From the NCBI GenBank assembly GCA_030065855.1, contig JASJCT010000005.1, positions 1 to 64,000 on the forward strand: DNA of 64,000 bases. Reading direction: 5' to 3'. Under the pieces are notes generated by a model. The model was not told the DNA's origin. It saw nothing but the letters and a program-made list of their open reading frames with translations, and ran no database searches. Within the stretch, counting starts at the first letter, position 1; each line of letters starts with the position of its first letter. This stretch comes from Myxococcota bacterium. Its GTDB lineage: Bacteria > Myxococcota_A > Polyangia > JAAYKL01. Both the position numbers and the translations under genes were made by a program. This document shows, in pieces, positions 18,401 to 26,127 of the stretch.

Positions 18401-18482
18401 TCTCGAGTTTTTTTTCAAATGTAGCTAAAAACCCCAGTTTGCGACGCGCGGCGAGCTGCCTGAGTGTGGCCCCCTTGCTCAT
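15435..18482 (-). CDS. Large membrane protein: coiled coil, two receiver domains, PEGA domain
   Basis: 1015 residues; AAGGGG precedes the ATG by 8 bases. Layout: a charged coiled-coil region (1-125); a receiver-like domain (about 195-310, Asp249); a DUF4388-type segment around 320-410; a second, canonical receiver (about 425-550, D-D-D pocket, phospho-acceptor Asp475, Lys in M-L-K-D); a second DUF4388-type region (about 570-660); a TM helix near 808-830; a Pro-rich linker; and a C-terminal PEGA domain (about 945-1015). The cytoplasmic part would integrate phosphorelay input and the PEGA tail would sit outside. Residues about 876-922 are encoded by two dispersed DNA repeats read in frame (S-P-Q-P-P-F-S-K-G-E-D and V-T-P-A-K-A-G-V-Q...R-L-R-G-N-D). 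Coupled to the sirtuin gene. Confidence 0.85.
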   Translation of the reverse strand: MSKGATLRQLAARRKLGFLATFEKKLESLRREAERLQRAARDPSAPGVHRSLGEIERVIRGLVGAGPVYDVNEVTAWSKAAQSRIETLQRKKTPLEEADLTWLATEIQKLEQLRSQAAAAAEQVLNEPAIPRISKSASFRAELPKPPVPPKSKQPGPHPAQGSDLREITDTHSDAPIELEMDDISTSGIEPLTQTRLTVSVVVVAQADAVRKKVAHILTHDAFDVLEVSALETALNVIHEESPDLIVVDTDDPAPGGSALIKILSLNPLTEFIPVLRLATSKVSASINTLIKPIEPDPLVALTRRLTGEDIETESQTTSLRDLNLEDLTAFVSSEIRSGVLEAATGSHVHESFRVLEKGPLIASIWGLVARLRRVAAQGSQGKIRFAPTTHGQIGMMALDEAESVLDPASHGVVDEADLAALSGLKVVVADDDVEIRSLFEKILTQAGMKTRTAVDGAAALAEIEQDPPDVIITDILMPNIDGWELTTRLRWDYTLRHIPLIMISWKEDFLQRVRELNTSANGFMLKDVDREQILTRVASVLKPRFTLEQRLADEGTFSGRIERVGITTLFKSAMALRPDCRITIRENWNYFEANIEEGELASVNLTGTDGSFVSGSPALERLLGVNAGRFSVEAAEEVPKKQFSDGSINAIRRTAKRMNALCSQVVDGALINIKQVDIDEEVIKVYATVIPPKLKVLLKRLQAGETPRALILSATASSETLEMILLDLIRMGAIRGILSTSSMPATFEENDAQEEGRIQNTGPTGEDEAKRERISTMPVSLDDISEIEVQKPSNMPAPAFPVQAQHGSPRLWKILAAVCFIGFIAMLSIYLASDRKTVPREAASAVPAVISQPEQRTQAIPTAAPPAASEGVVKVPSKSPQPPFSKGEDSKGERNVTPAKAGVQNQTKSNGSADSRLRGNDNFETSETPSTGKDSKTTDESPATTGVLYIKQPSDAPGRIKISVDGRVRGRSPIKLKLSPGLHEIVYSYQGRRIFKKVTIQANQRKEIIAEVPK
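15716..15795. repeat. Dispersed repeat, family B, inside a coding region
   Basis: Two short palindromes, GTCATTCCCGCGTAGACGGG and GGACTCCTGCTTTCGCAGGA, flank an A/T-richer centre. This is the well-known type of repeat whose translations read P-R-R-R-E-S and W-T-P-A-F-A-G-V-T, or the reverse V-T-P-A-K-A-G-V-Q and R-L-R-G-N-D, in many Proteobacteria. Here it lies in frame within the 1015-residue protein, in the linker between the TM helix and the PEGA domain. Confidence 0.8.
15813..15855. repeat. Dispersed palindromic element, family A, half copy inside a coding region
   Basis: CCTCCCCCTTTGAAAAAGGG, then a G tract and GGGGGGATTTTGACGG. It equals one arm of the family A element. It is read in frame on the minus strand as S-P-Q-P-P-F-S-K-G-E, directly beside the family B repeat. 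Confidence 0.85.
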
Positions 18483-18705
18483 GGTTCAAACCCCTTGCGT
18501 AGATGAACATCGCCCCAGCCATCATGGCATCGACCGCTGTTGAACGGCTAGTTGCCCACCATATACCTACTCTTGTTACGACGTTTACTCATCTGAAGCA
18601 AGGCCGGTTTTAGGGCTATCTGCCGTGAGACCCCTCTTCCTTCACACTTTTTAATAATAGGGAAATACTGAATTAAGAATGTGTATCTACGCTTCTGGAT
18701 AGGAC

Positions 18706-18727
18706 GGCAACACCTATTGGGGTTGCC
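18706..18727 (+). promoter_or_regulatory. Hairpin in the leader of the CpxP-like gene
   Basis: GGCAACACC-TATT-GGGGTTGCC pairs as a 9-position stem with one A-G mismatch. It ends 21 bases before the ATG at 18749 and just upstream of the AGGAGG ribosome site. It could be an operator or an RNA structure influencing translation. The rest of the gap 18483-18705 between the divergent genes shows no gene. Confidence 0.4.
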
Positions 18728-18748
18728 CACAACGTTCAGGAGGTTGAA

Positions 18749-19225
18749 ATGAAGCATTGCAAGCGACGGGGCAAGGTATTTTTCGGTATTGGGGTTTTGG
18801 CAGCGGTATTGGTTACTTCTGCCTTAATCGTTTCGTCATGCGGTCGACGCCACTTTGATATTCATAAGGATCCCGACCGACTGAAAGCCATGGTGAGGTG
18901 GAAAGTAGATGACCTGCTCGACGAAATAGACGCGGATGATGGACAGCGCCGACACATTCTCGACTCGGTAAACAGCCTCGTGGATGAGGGGATCGCCTTA
19001 CACAGCAACGAAGCCGGGCACAAAGAGGTGGTACACGCCGAACTCGCCAAGGAAAGACCAGATGCCGAAAAACTACACGCCATGGTGGACCAAAAGTTTG
19101 AAACGTGGCGCGTCTTCTCCCACAAAGTTCTGGATGTGGCACTTGATGCGCATTCAAAACTGACACCCGAGCAGCGAGAACAACTGATGACCATCGCCCA
19201 CGAACATCATGGCTTTCACCAGTAG
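18749..19225 (+). CDS. CpxP/Spy-like periplasmic stress protein
   Basis: 158 residues. AGGAGG lies 6 bases before the ATG. An N-terminal hydrophobic segment ends S-S-C-G, a possible lipobox (Cys31), followed by an all-helical, highly charged domain with the L-T-P-E-Q-R-E-Q-L motif near residue 138, the hallmark of LTXXQ/CpxP/Spy proteins. The end is His-rich (H-E-H-H-G-F-H), which may bind metal. In known systems CpxP restrains the sensor kinase and binds misfolded envelope proteins. The response regulator and kinase follow at once on the same strand, supporting this role. Confidence 0.8.
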   Translation: MKHCKRRGKVFFGIGVLAAVLVTSALIVSSCGRRHFDIHKDPDRLKAMVRWKVDDLLDEIDADDGQRRHILDSVNSLVDEGIALHSNEAGHKEVVHAELAKERPDAEKLHAMVDQKFETWRVFSHKVLDVALDAHSKLTPEQREQLMTIAHEHHGFHQ

Positions 19226-19282
19226 GCCAGTCCATCCAACAAAGCCTTTCTATGACGCGCTATAGCACCTATACTTTCTGAT

Positions 19283-19990
19283 ATGTTAGACACGTCGACC
19301 ATCGCTGTCTTAATTATCGAGGACGACGTCCGCCTCGCCTCTCTTACCCGGGATTATCTGGAACATCACGGAGCAGTCGTCCACATCGCGCGCGATGGAC
19401 AGCGCGGGCTGGAAGAAGCTCTGAATGGGTCATACGATGCAATACTCCTCGATATCATGTTGCCCAAGCTGGACGGTCTAGAGGTCTTAAAACGCTTGAG
19501 AGAGATGTCAGATGTGCCGATCATCATGATCACAGCGAGGGGAGAAGAGGCCGATAAGGTCATGGGGCTTGAAATCGGGGCAGATGATTATGTGTCTAAG
19601 CCTTATTCAGCAAGGGAGTTGCTGGCTCGCATACGATCCACAGTCAGGCGATCCAGGGGCAATGCCGGGCCCAAGACAGGACCTATCCACACGAGCGGAC
19701 TCAGTTTGGATCCTGGCACCAGACAGGTGCTTTATAAAGGTGAGAAGATCGACCTGACCGGCTATGAATTCCAACTTTTGTACGCCCTTGCGGAACGCGC
19801 GGGACAAGTGCTGTCCAGGGAGCGCCTGATGACATTGGCACGGGGCAACGCAGAGGAATCCTTTGACCGGTCCATTGACGTGCACATATCGAGGATCCGT
19901 CAAAAGCTGGGTGAGGATCCCAAGAAACCGCGATTAATAAAAACGATACGAGGTGTCGGGTACCAGCTGACGTATGAGGATACCGAGTGA
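19283..19990 (+). CDS. OmpR-family response regulator, CpxR-like
   Basis: 235 residues. Receiver domain with acidic pocket E-D-D (13-15), phospho-acceptor Asp57 in L-L-D-I-M-L-P, switch Thr in I-T-A-R-G-E, and Lys in S-K-P-Y. The C-terminal winged-helix DNA-binding domain (about 130-232) has the R-S-I-D-V-H-I-S-R-I-R-Q-K-L-G recognition region. It sits between the CpxP-like gene (57 bases upstream) and a histidine kinase whose GTG start overlaps its stop (GTGA). By analogy with CpxR it would respond to envelope stress and control the CpxP-like gene; this is inference from order, not shown. Confidence 0.93.
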   Translation: MLDTSTIAVLIIEDDVRLASLTRDYLEHHGAVVHIARDGQRGLEEALNGSYDAILLDIMLPKLDGLEVLKRLREMSDVPIIMITARGEEADKVMGLEIGADDYVSKPYSARELLARIRSTVRRSRGNAGPKTGPIHTSGLSLDPGTRQVLYKGEKIDLTGYEFQLLYALAERAGQVLSRERLMTLARGNAEESFDRSIDVHISRIRQKLGEDPKKPRLIKTIRGVGYQLTYEDTE

Positions 19991-21357
19991 TCTTCCGCTC
20001 CCATGGCAAGCGCGGTCTATTTCGGCGCGTTTTCCTACACGGCCTCATTCTTATCATCGCAGTTGTTGCGGCCGCAGGTGTAATCTTTGTTGCGTTTCGT
20101 CCCAACACAGAGCACCATCATCTCATACAGCAACTTGCCAACGCATTGGCATCTGATCTGGCAGTTGGATCAGCCTCGCAAGTAAAGTTAGAAAAGCGTC
20201 TAGAAGCGATTGCGTTTATCAGCAAAGACGGTCTTGCTGCATATACAGAAAATGGCAACCCTCTGGCGGCTGAAGGCATATCGCCTCCCCCTGCCCTGTC
20301 TACCAAGGAAGCCGCGTCTCTTGGAACACAACCCCGATTCTTTCGCCGCCATGCAAATACTGTATTGGCGGTCCGTATACCCATCCACGCCGGGGGTGAA
20401 GCAGCCTACTTGTTGATTTCGATGACGCGACACGGCGGTCACGGCAGCCTTCTGGCAGCGCTATTGGTTATTGTTCTGGTTGTGGGCGCAGTATCCTTTC
20501 CACTGGCCCGCAGTATCACAAAACCCGTCGAGCGCCTCACACATACGGCCCAACGGATCGGTTCCGGCGACCTTCTCGCGCGCACCGGGATATCCCGGCG
20601 AGACGAAGTGGGTGTGCTGGCCAAAACCATCGATGCCATGGCTGCCCAATTGGAAGGCCGCATTCAGCGCGAGAAAGAACTGATGGCCGATATCTCACAC
20701 GAACTGCGAACGCCACTTGCCCGCATCAAGGTCGCCCTTGAGCTGTGTGAGGAAATCAAAGACACTCCCCATAACCTTAGGGACTACCTCCTCGGCATCC
20801 TGAATGATGCGAGTGAACTGGAAAGACTCATCGACGATGTTCTAACCATATCCCGTTTGGATATCGCTACCCAGGGAGCTGGAGGTGACCTACCCCTGCA
20901 TCTCGCATTGGTTGGACTCAGCGAGTTGGTTAATGAGGCTCAAGCTCGCTTTGCTGTAAATCATCCGGATTGCCAGCTCGACGTGCAAAATCCCCCTGAC
21001 GCGCCAGTTTTAAATGTGGACGCAGCCCTTATCAAGCGACTCATGGACAATCTCTTGGACAACGCGGCAAAATACTCCGGAGACAATGCGCAGATAGAGA
21101 TGACAGCAAGGGTCAAAGACGAGGCCGTTGAAATAGAGGTTAAGGACCAGGGCATTGGCGTTGACGAGAAAGACCTGCCCCGGCTGTTCGATCCGTTCTA
21201 TCGCACTGACAGAAGCCGTTCGCGCGATATTGGCGGGACTGGGCTGGGGCTTGCATTGTGCAAGCGAATCGTCGAGTCCCACGGCGGAACCATCACCGCA
21301 CTCCAACGAAAGAAAAACGGACTAAAGGTGAGATTCACCCTACCCTTGCACATTTAG
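19987..21357 (+). CDS. CpxA-like membrane sensor histidine kinase
   Basis: 456 residues from a GTG that overlaps the regulator's stop. TM1 at about 17-38, a periplasmic domain of about 110 residues, TM2 at about 153-175, HAMP (about 172-225, with P-V-E-R-L-T), HisKA with His238 in I-S-H-E-L-R-T-P-L-A-R, and an HATPase domain with N-L-L-D-N-A-A-K-Y, D-Q-G-I-G-V and G-G-T-G-L-G-L-A boxes. This is the standard CpxA/EnvZ layout. It phosphorylates the regulator just upstream. The gene ends 82 bases before the convergent 7TMR kinase. Confidence 0.93.
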   Translation: MIFRSHGKRGLFRRVFLHGLILIIAVVAAAGVIFVAFRPNTEHHHLIQQLANALASDLAVGSASQVKLEKRLEAIAFISKDGLAAYTENGNPLAAEGISPPPALSTKEAASLGTQPRFFRRHANTVLAVRIPIHAGGEAAYLLISMTRHGGHGSLLAALLVIVLVVGAVSFPLARSITKPVERLTHTAQRIGSGDLLARTGISRRDEVGVLAKTIDAMAAQLEGRIQREKELMADISHELRTPLARIKVALELCEEIKDTPHNLRDYLLGILNDASELERLIDDVLTISRLDIATQGAGGDLPLHLALVGLSELVNEAQARFAVNHPDCQLDVQNPPDAPVLNVDAALIKRLMDNLLDNAAKYSGDNAQIEMTARVKDEAVEIEVKDQGIGVDEKDLPRLFDPFYRTDRSRSRDIGGTGLGLALCKRIVESHGGTITALQRKKNGLKVRFTLPLHI

Positions 21358-21439
21358 AGCTTTGCCAAGGGGGAGGCCAAAACCACCAGAGCGGGCTCCT
21401 GTGCAGAATATTGGTCCGGAAAAAACCGGTTTTGTAGGC

Positions 21440-23965
21440 TCAACTGGCAGGGAGGCGGATGGTAAAGGTGGTGCCCTGGCCTAGGGTGCTTTCCACGTGA
21501 ATGGACCCGCCGTGATCTTCGATGATTTGATGAGAGATGGCCAGGCCCAGACCAGTGCCGGACTCGTCCGCTTTGGTGGTGAAGAACGGTTCAAAGATGC
21601 GCTCCTGATTTTCCTTGGGAATACCAGCACCGTTGTCCTGCACCTGGATCTCAACCCTGCCGGCATCGGTTTCGGACCGCTTGGCAGTGAGGCGGACCCA
21701 GGACTGCTCCTTGTCGGCCGCGTGGCCCGCGTTTATTACCAGGTTGATCAGCACTTGCTCGATCTTTCCCGCGTTCATCTTGACCAGGGGCAGGTCGTCA
21801 GCCACGTCTACTTCGAATGCCTTGACATACTTGCGGACCTGCTTGCCCACCAGGGTCATCACCTGGGATATTATCGCGTTTACGACCTCGGGCTTTTTGT
21901 CTTCGACATCGCTGGAACGGACATAGTTCTTGAGCTCAGAAACGATATCCGTGATGCGCTTGGATCCGTGTTGCATGTTGTCCAGCAATTTGTAGATGTC
22001 TTCGATAAACATGTCGTAGGGCATGTTGAGAAAGGTCAAGTTGGGATCCTGGGCAGCCTTCTCGTCCAGGACCGGTCGAATCGAATCGATGTATCGTTGG
22101 AGAATGGGAATATTGAACACGACGAAGTTGTTGGGGTTGTTAATCTCGTGGGCCACGCCGGCGATGATCTGTCCCAAAGAGGCCATCTTTTCAGCGCGGA
22201 ACATCTGTTGCTCTGCCAGTTTGCGCTCTGTAATGTCCGACATCGTGCCGTCAAAACAGCCTTCGTCCGGATGGGGCCTGGCAGCGATGCGACACCAGAC
22301 CACGGTGCCGTCCCGCTTTTGAAATCTGGCTTCCATTTCTTCAACATTTGTTGCGCGTTTTACTGCCCCATTGAATGTGGCGCAATCATTGGGATCGAGC
22401 CAGCTCGTGGCCATGATGGTGGGGGGAACGGTCTCGTGGGCCGCGTACCCAAAGATGCGTTTAAATGCCTGGTTGGGCTCCATGAGCAGTTCGCCATCCT
22501 GGAGCGATGCGCAGAATATGCCGTTGGGGGAGTTGTTAAAAATCTCGCGGTATTTTTCTTCTGATTCGTGCAATGCTTTTTTAACCGTGTCCCGGGCCTG
22601 GGACATGGCATCCCGCTCCTTTTGCATCATTCTCAGCTTGTGAGCCGTGGCCAGGGTGAGCAATACGACGTTGGTGGCGCAACCAATTTGGAAGATGCGC
22701 CAGCCGTCAATCCCGCCAATTACTGGTGCTGCAAATACAAATGCAGAGATTGAAAACGCACTCCATCCGGCCAGATAGAGGGCAGCAGGGGTGTATCCCT
22801 GCTTGAGTCGAGCGATGCCGGGAACGAGGGTGCCAACGGGCGCAAGCACGCCGAGGATGACAGTGGAGGTCTGAAAAATGTCGAAGAAATAGTCGTAATC
22901 CATCTCCATCAGTGGAGAGGTGATGGCGACGCCGGTGGAAAACGCTGCATAGCCCAGCAAAAACTTGTCTATTCTCGGAAGATGTGTGGCGGTCTGTAGG
23001 AAGGATCGGGTAAAGGCCGTGCAGAACACCACGATGCCCGAGATGCCCAGCACGTGAATATAGGCAAAGAACATGGGACCCAGGTGTTTTGCGATGCCGG
23101 TGATGTGACCCTCGGTACCCAAGAAATAGAGTCCAACGAACACCACGAACAGTACGTACCAGAGGGATGTTTTGTCTCGCAGGGCCATGAACATGAGGAG
23201 GTTGAGCACGGCAATCACAGCAATGACGCCGAAAAACATGCCATCAAAAAGACTGGTCATTCCCTTTGATCCCATTTGGCACCAGGCGGTTCTGATGGAG
23301 ATGGGGAGGTAGATGTAGTAATCGCTTTCAACTCGGAGGTAGAGGGATTGGGGGGTCTGGTTAAAAACAGGCAGCTTAAGCACCACATCCTGGCCGTGGC
23401 TGTCGTTGCCTTCGGTGTCTGGAGATTGAATGAGCCATTGTTGCTCTGCTTGTGCCAGGTGATGGTGTTTCATATGGGAATAGAACGTTACCTTACCCAC
23501 GAATCGATTGTTGCTGATGACCATCAACCAGTTTTTCCGGGCGGCTTGCCAATCCCGTGCTTTGACCGACAACTTGATCCACCACACTGAGGTGCTGATG
23601 CCCAGATCCAATCCCCAGTAATCCTGATATTCGCTCTTGATGGGGACGAATTTGGCGTCCATTTCAGAGGACGACACATCATCGATGGTCATTTTGCCTG
23701 TCTTTTCTTCAAGAATTCTAAACGCGTCAATGAGTGGGTAGTGATCTTTGTCCGCACTCAAATCGACGACGTCCACGGCCCGCGCGGGTTTCGCCAGTAG
23801 AGTCGAAAGCGTCAATACAAAAAAGGACGCCAAAAGACGAACCAGGGTACGGGATATGAAGCAGTGATCCATTGCACGATTAAACGATTTTATACCCATT
23901 GACGCAAGGGGTAACGTCTGGCCGCTCAAGCGACTCGAAGAAGTGAGATAGGCTTTCTCAAGCAT
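21440..23965 (-). CDS. 7TMR-DISM sensor histidine kinase with PAS domain
   Basis: Up to 841 residues. The start is uncertain: ATGs at 23965, 23899 and 23872 all precede the signal peptide (R-T-L-V-R-L-L-A-S-F-F-V), and none has a clear ribosome site; the longest frame is given. A periplasmic 7TMR-DISMED2-type beta domain (about 65-210, W-x-x-L-x-x-x-N-x-R-like pattern) is followed by seven TM helices (about 225-440), a coiled coil, PAS (about 480-600), HisKA with H-E-I-N-N-P-N-N near 605, and HATPase with N-L-V-I-N-A and G-T-G-L-G-L-A. Such receptors sense extracellular small molecules or carbohydrate. No regulator is adjacent. Confidence 0.88.
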   Translation of the reverse strand: MLEKAYLTSSSRLSGQTLPLASMGIKSFNRAMDHCFISRTLVRLLASFFVLTLSTLLAKPARAVDVVDLSADKDHYPLIDAFRILEEKTGKMTIDDVSSSEMDAKFVPIKSEYQDYWGLDLGISTSVWWIKLSVKARDWQAARKNWLMVISNNRFVGKVTFYSHMKHHHLAQAEQQWLIQSPDTEGNDSHGQDVVLKLPVFNQTPQSLYLRVESDYYIYLPISIRTAWCQMGSKGMTSLFDGMFFGVIAVIAVLNLLMFMALRDKTSLWYVLFVVFVGLYFLGTEGHITGIAKHLGPMFFAYIHVLGISGIVVFCTAFTRSFLQTATHLPRIDKFLLGYAAFSTGVAITSPLMEMDYDYFFDIFQTSTVILGVLAPVGTLVPGIARLKQGYTPAALYLAGWSAFSISAFVFAAPVIGGIDGWRIFQIGCATNVVLLTLATAHKLRMMQKERDAMSQARDTVKKALHESEEKYREIFNNSPNGIFCASLQDGELLMEPNQAFKRIFGYAAHETVPPTIMATSWLDPNDCATFNGAVKRATNVEEMEARFQKRDGTVVWCRIAARPHPDEGCFDGTMSDITERKLAEQQMFRAEKMASLGQIIAGVAHEINNPNNFVVFNIPILQRYIDSIRPVLDEKAAQDPNLTFLNMPYDMFIEDIYKLLDNMQHGSKRITDIVSELKNYVRSSDVEDKKPEVVNAIISQVMTLVGKQVRKYVKAFEVDVADDLPLVKMNAGKIEQVLINLVINAGHAADKEQSWVRLTAKRSETDAGRVEIQVQDNGAGIPKENQERIFEPFFTTKADESGTGLGLAISHQIIEDHGGSIHVESTLGQGTTFTIRLPAS

Positions 23966-24121
23966 GAGGAGGACGCTTGATTGTTAAAACGAGCGTTGCC
24001 TATTGGCCAACAGATACCAAGGTAGCATCAGAGCAAGACGAGTAGCTCGTATCAAACAGTGCGGCGAGCTACATCACGGGCGTGGAGCTCGCTGTCGAAG
24101 GAGTCATGGCCAAGGTATATA

Positions 24122-25369
24122 CTATGGGCATGCGTCCGTGTTACTGGCGGTTTCAAGACGTTTCCAAACCCAAAAGTAGTCCGGGCAACCAGTTGGTACA
24201 CAATACCGTTCGTGGTAGAAGTGAAAATGGGGTAACGGCTGTCCATCGTAACCACATCCAAGCGTGTTATACCGAAACCAGTTTTCCCAAGAAGGACATT
24301 CTTGACTACCGGTATGGTCAACATTTGTGCAAACAACTCCCGGTGGTGGATCATTATACCAATCCCCGTAATGCCCATGAGATCCAGACCGAGTAATCGT
24401 ATTCCTTTGGATGATATTCCAGTTTGAGTCATTCCGAACCCTTATCGCATCACCGCTCACATCAACGATATTATTACTCTGGATCAGATTACTCCGCGCA
24501 TTGTTCATATACACCGCATGGATCAGGCCTTCTTCATCTGGCTTATCATTGATAATGTTAATAAAATGATTATTTTCAATCGTGTTGCGGTGTGAGTGGG
24601 TTAGCGCTACACCTGCATATCCAAACCGATATGTAGAAGCGATACCACCTATGTTTTTAAAATACATACCGTACACGTAGTTATTTGCGTTACTTTCCCA
24701 TGGGCCCAGGCCAGCAAATCCAAGACCACCCTTCGCGTAATTGCGAACCTCCAAATAGTAGAATCTCAGATTACTGTCTCCTCCATTGCCACCATCCAAA
24801 TAGAACCAGTATTCATTAAGCCCATTGCCATAAAACTTTGGACGCCCTTCAAAAGACCCCCAGCCACCCCATTTATAGTCAGAAGGCATGAAACGAATTT
24901 GGTATGTGTTGTGATACTTTTTCCAATTAATAAAATCGCTGGTATATGTCCCTCGTTTAATTCTTACTTCAATATGCCTATCCATCTCTGATGTATTGAT
25001 TAAGAACATCACCCTTGCTAAAGTGCGGACCGCATCATTTGTTTCATTAGTTCCGTAATTCGTATCACTACCCCACCTGCTCATGTAGATACAATCCGCA
25101 TCATCTGAGCAGCAGTTTATGTTTCCAGGACCACCGCATGTCACTGATATTCGCGTATTATCCCCATCCATTGGTTCGACATCACCCAACTCTTCACTAC
25201 CAGCAGGTGCTAAGCCAACTGTATTTTCAAATTCTAGGATATCAATAGATTCTCCTTTGCTAATAGCATCTGCTGCTTGAAAAGCATCGTCGGTATTGAG
25301 TTCCCGCTCACATCCTTGACCGGCTATACTTGCGAGTGCAATCAAAACAAAAAAAACTGTCTTATTCAT
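24122..25369 (-). CDS. Right-handed beta-helix lipoprotein
   Basis: 415 residues. AAGGAG lies about 8 bases before the ATG. Signal peptide and lipobox G-Q-G-C (Cys20) come first. After an acidic stretch, a C-G-G-P-G-N-I-N-C-C segment leads into a parallel beta-helix (about 115-360) with repeating N-T-I-E-N-N-H-F, N-L-I-Q-S-N-N-I and N-I-I-Q-R-N-T-I rungs, as in pectate-lyase-like and NosD-like proteins. The end is Trp/Tyr/Cys-rich. Base composition is clearly more A/T-rich than the neighbours, suggesting recent gain. A glycan-binding or polysaccharide-cleaving role at the surface is possible; catalytic residues cannot be assigned. Confidence 0.8.
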   Translation of the reverse strand: MNKTVFFVLIALASIAGQGCERELNTDDAFQAADAISKGESIDILEFENTVGLAPAGSEELGDVEPMDGDNTRISVTCGGPGNINCCSDDADCIYMSRWGSDTNYGTNETNDAVRTLARVMFLINTSEMDRHIEVRIKRGTYTSDFINWKKYHNTYQIRFMPSDYKWGGWGSFEGRPKFYGNGLNEYWFYLDGGNGGDSNLRFYYLEVRNYAKGGLGFAGLGPWESNANNYVYGMYFKNIGGIASTYRFGYAGVALTHSHRNTIENNHFINIINDKPDEEGLIHAVYMNNARSNLIQSNNIVDVSGDAIRVRNDSNWNIIQRNTITRSGSHGHYGDWYNDPPPGVVCTNVDHTGSQECPSWENWFRYNTLGCGYDGQPLPHFHFYHERYCVPTGCPDYFWVWKRLETASNTDACP

Positions 25370-25419
25370 TATCTTTCTCCTTTTGTTACAGTGTTCTTCT
25401 ATTTTAATCCTTCAATATC

Positions 25420-25449
25420 TATTTACTGAGTTAGTACAATTTTAGTCAA
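25420..25449 (-). promoter_or_regulatory. Possible sigma-70 promoter of the beta-helix lipoprotein
   Basis: On the minus strand TTGACT (25449-25444) is followed after 18 bases by TAAATA (25425-25420), about 50 bases upstream of the ATG at 25369. The -10 box is weak. The surrounding gap 25370-25671 is A/T-rich and shows no gene. Confidence 0.35.
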
Positions 25450-25671
25450 GATAAAATCTTTTTAAAATCGTTTATTGTGAAATAAAAAAATCTGTGTTCC
25501 TGCTTGAACCCATGTCTTCGACCGGCCGATTAAAGTAAGTCTCAACTTGCTGGTGATACCTCAAAAAAATGCCTTAGAGGGCTGTTAGTCGGTTCGGGGG
25601 CAAAACGACTGTTAGTGAGAAATACCTAGACCTTAACGAGAAGCGAGTGCCTGCGACAGTTTATAAATCTC

Positions 25672-26127
25672 TTATTTTTTCCGCCCGGTGAGCAATCGAT
25701 AAATCCTGGGACCAAACCACGCGACTGCGATAGCAGCTGCAATCACCGCCATGGCGCGCGGGCTCCTCACAAAACGGAGTGCAAAGAGTGACCCCAAAAC
25801 AATGACGATGAGCGTCACTACCCTAACTTTTGGGAACGGCGGGGGTGGGGTGGGTCGCTGCACGGTCGGCTCTGCCGACGACGTCGCGCTGGACTGTCGG
25901 TACTTCAGGTCATAGGCAGCCCGACGGGCTGGATCAGATAGGGTTTCGTAAGCTTCGTTCAGCTGGGTGAGCTTTTCTTCGGCCAAATCCCGAAGCGCGT
26001 TGTCCGTATGGCGATCCGGGTGGTACCGGGCCACGAGCTTGTGGTAGGCCTTTGCGATATCCTTTTGGCTGGCCGTCTTTAGAACGCCGAGCACGGCGTA
26101 GTAGTCTGGTAAGTTCTTAGATGTCAG
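25672..26127 (-). CDS. Membrane-anchored J-domain (DnaJ-like) protein
   Basis: About 151 residues if started at the CTG codon at 26127, or 140 from GTG at 26094. The J domain opens with D-Y-Y-A-V-L-G-V, which lies upstream of the GTG; only the CTG start includes it. That CTG overlaps the hflC stop (CTGA) and has AGAAAGG 7 bases upstream. The J domain (about 8-75) has the essential H-P-D tripeptide that stimulates DnaK. A Pro-rich linker and two hydrophobic helices (about 103-145) end in a basic tail. Its place after hflK-hflC suggests a chaperone partner for that membrane complex or for FtsH; this is inference. Confidence 0.82.
   Translation of the reverse strand: MTSKNLPDYYAVLGVLKTASQKDIAKAYHKLVARYHPDRHTDNALRDLAEEKLTQLNEAYETLSDPARRAAYDLKYRQSSATSSAEPTVQRPTPPPPFPKVRVVTLIVIVLGSLFALRFVRSPRAMAVIAAAIAVAWFGPRIYRLLTGRKK

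Noticed and set aside
21497-22564. 355-codon plus-strand frame opposite the 7TMR kinase
   Set aside because: The minus-strand frame carries clear kinase motifs; the opposite frame is a codon-bias shadow. The same holds for the long frame 33232-34248 minus opposite the secreted protein.
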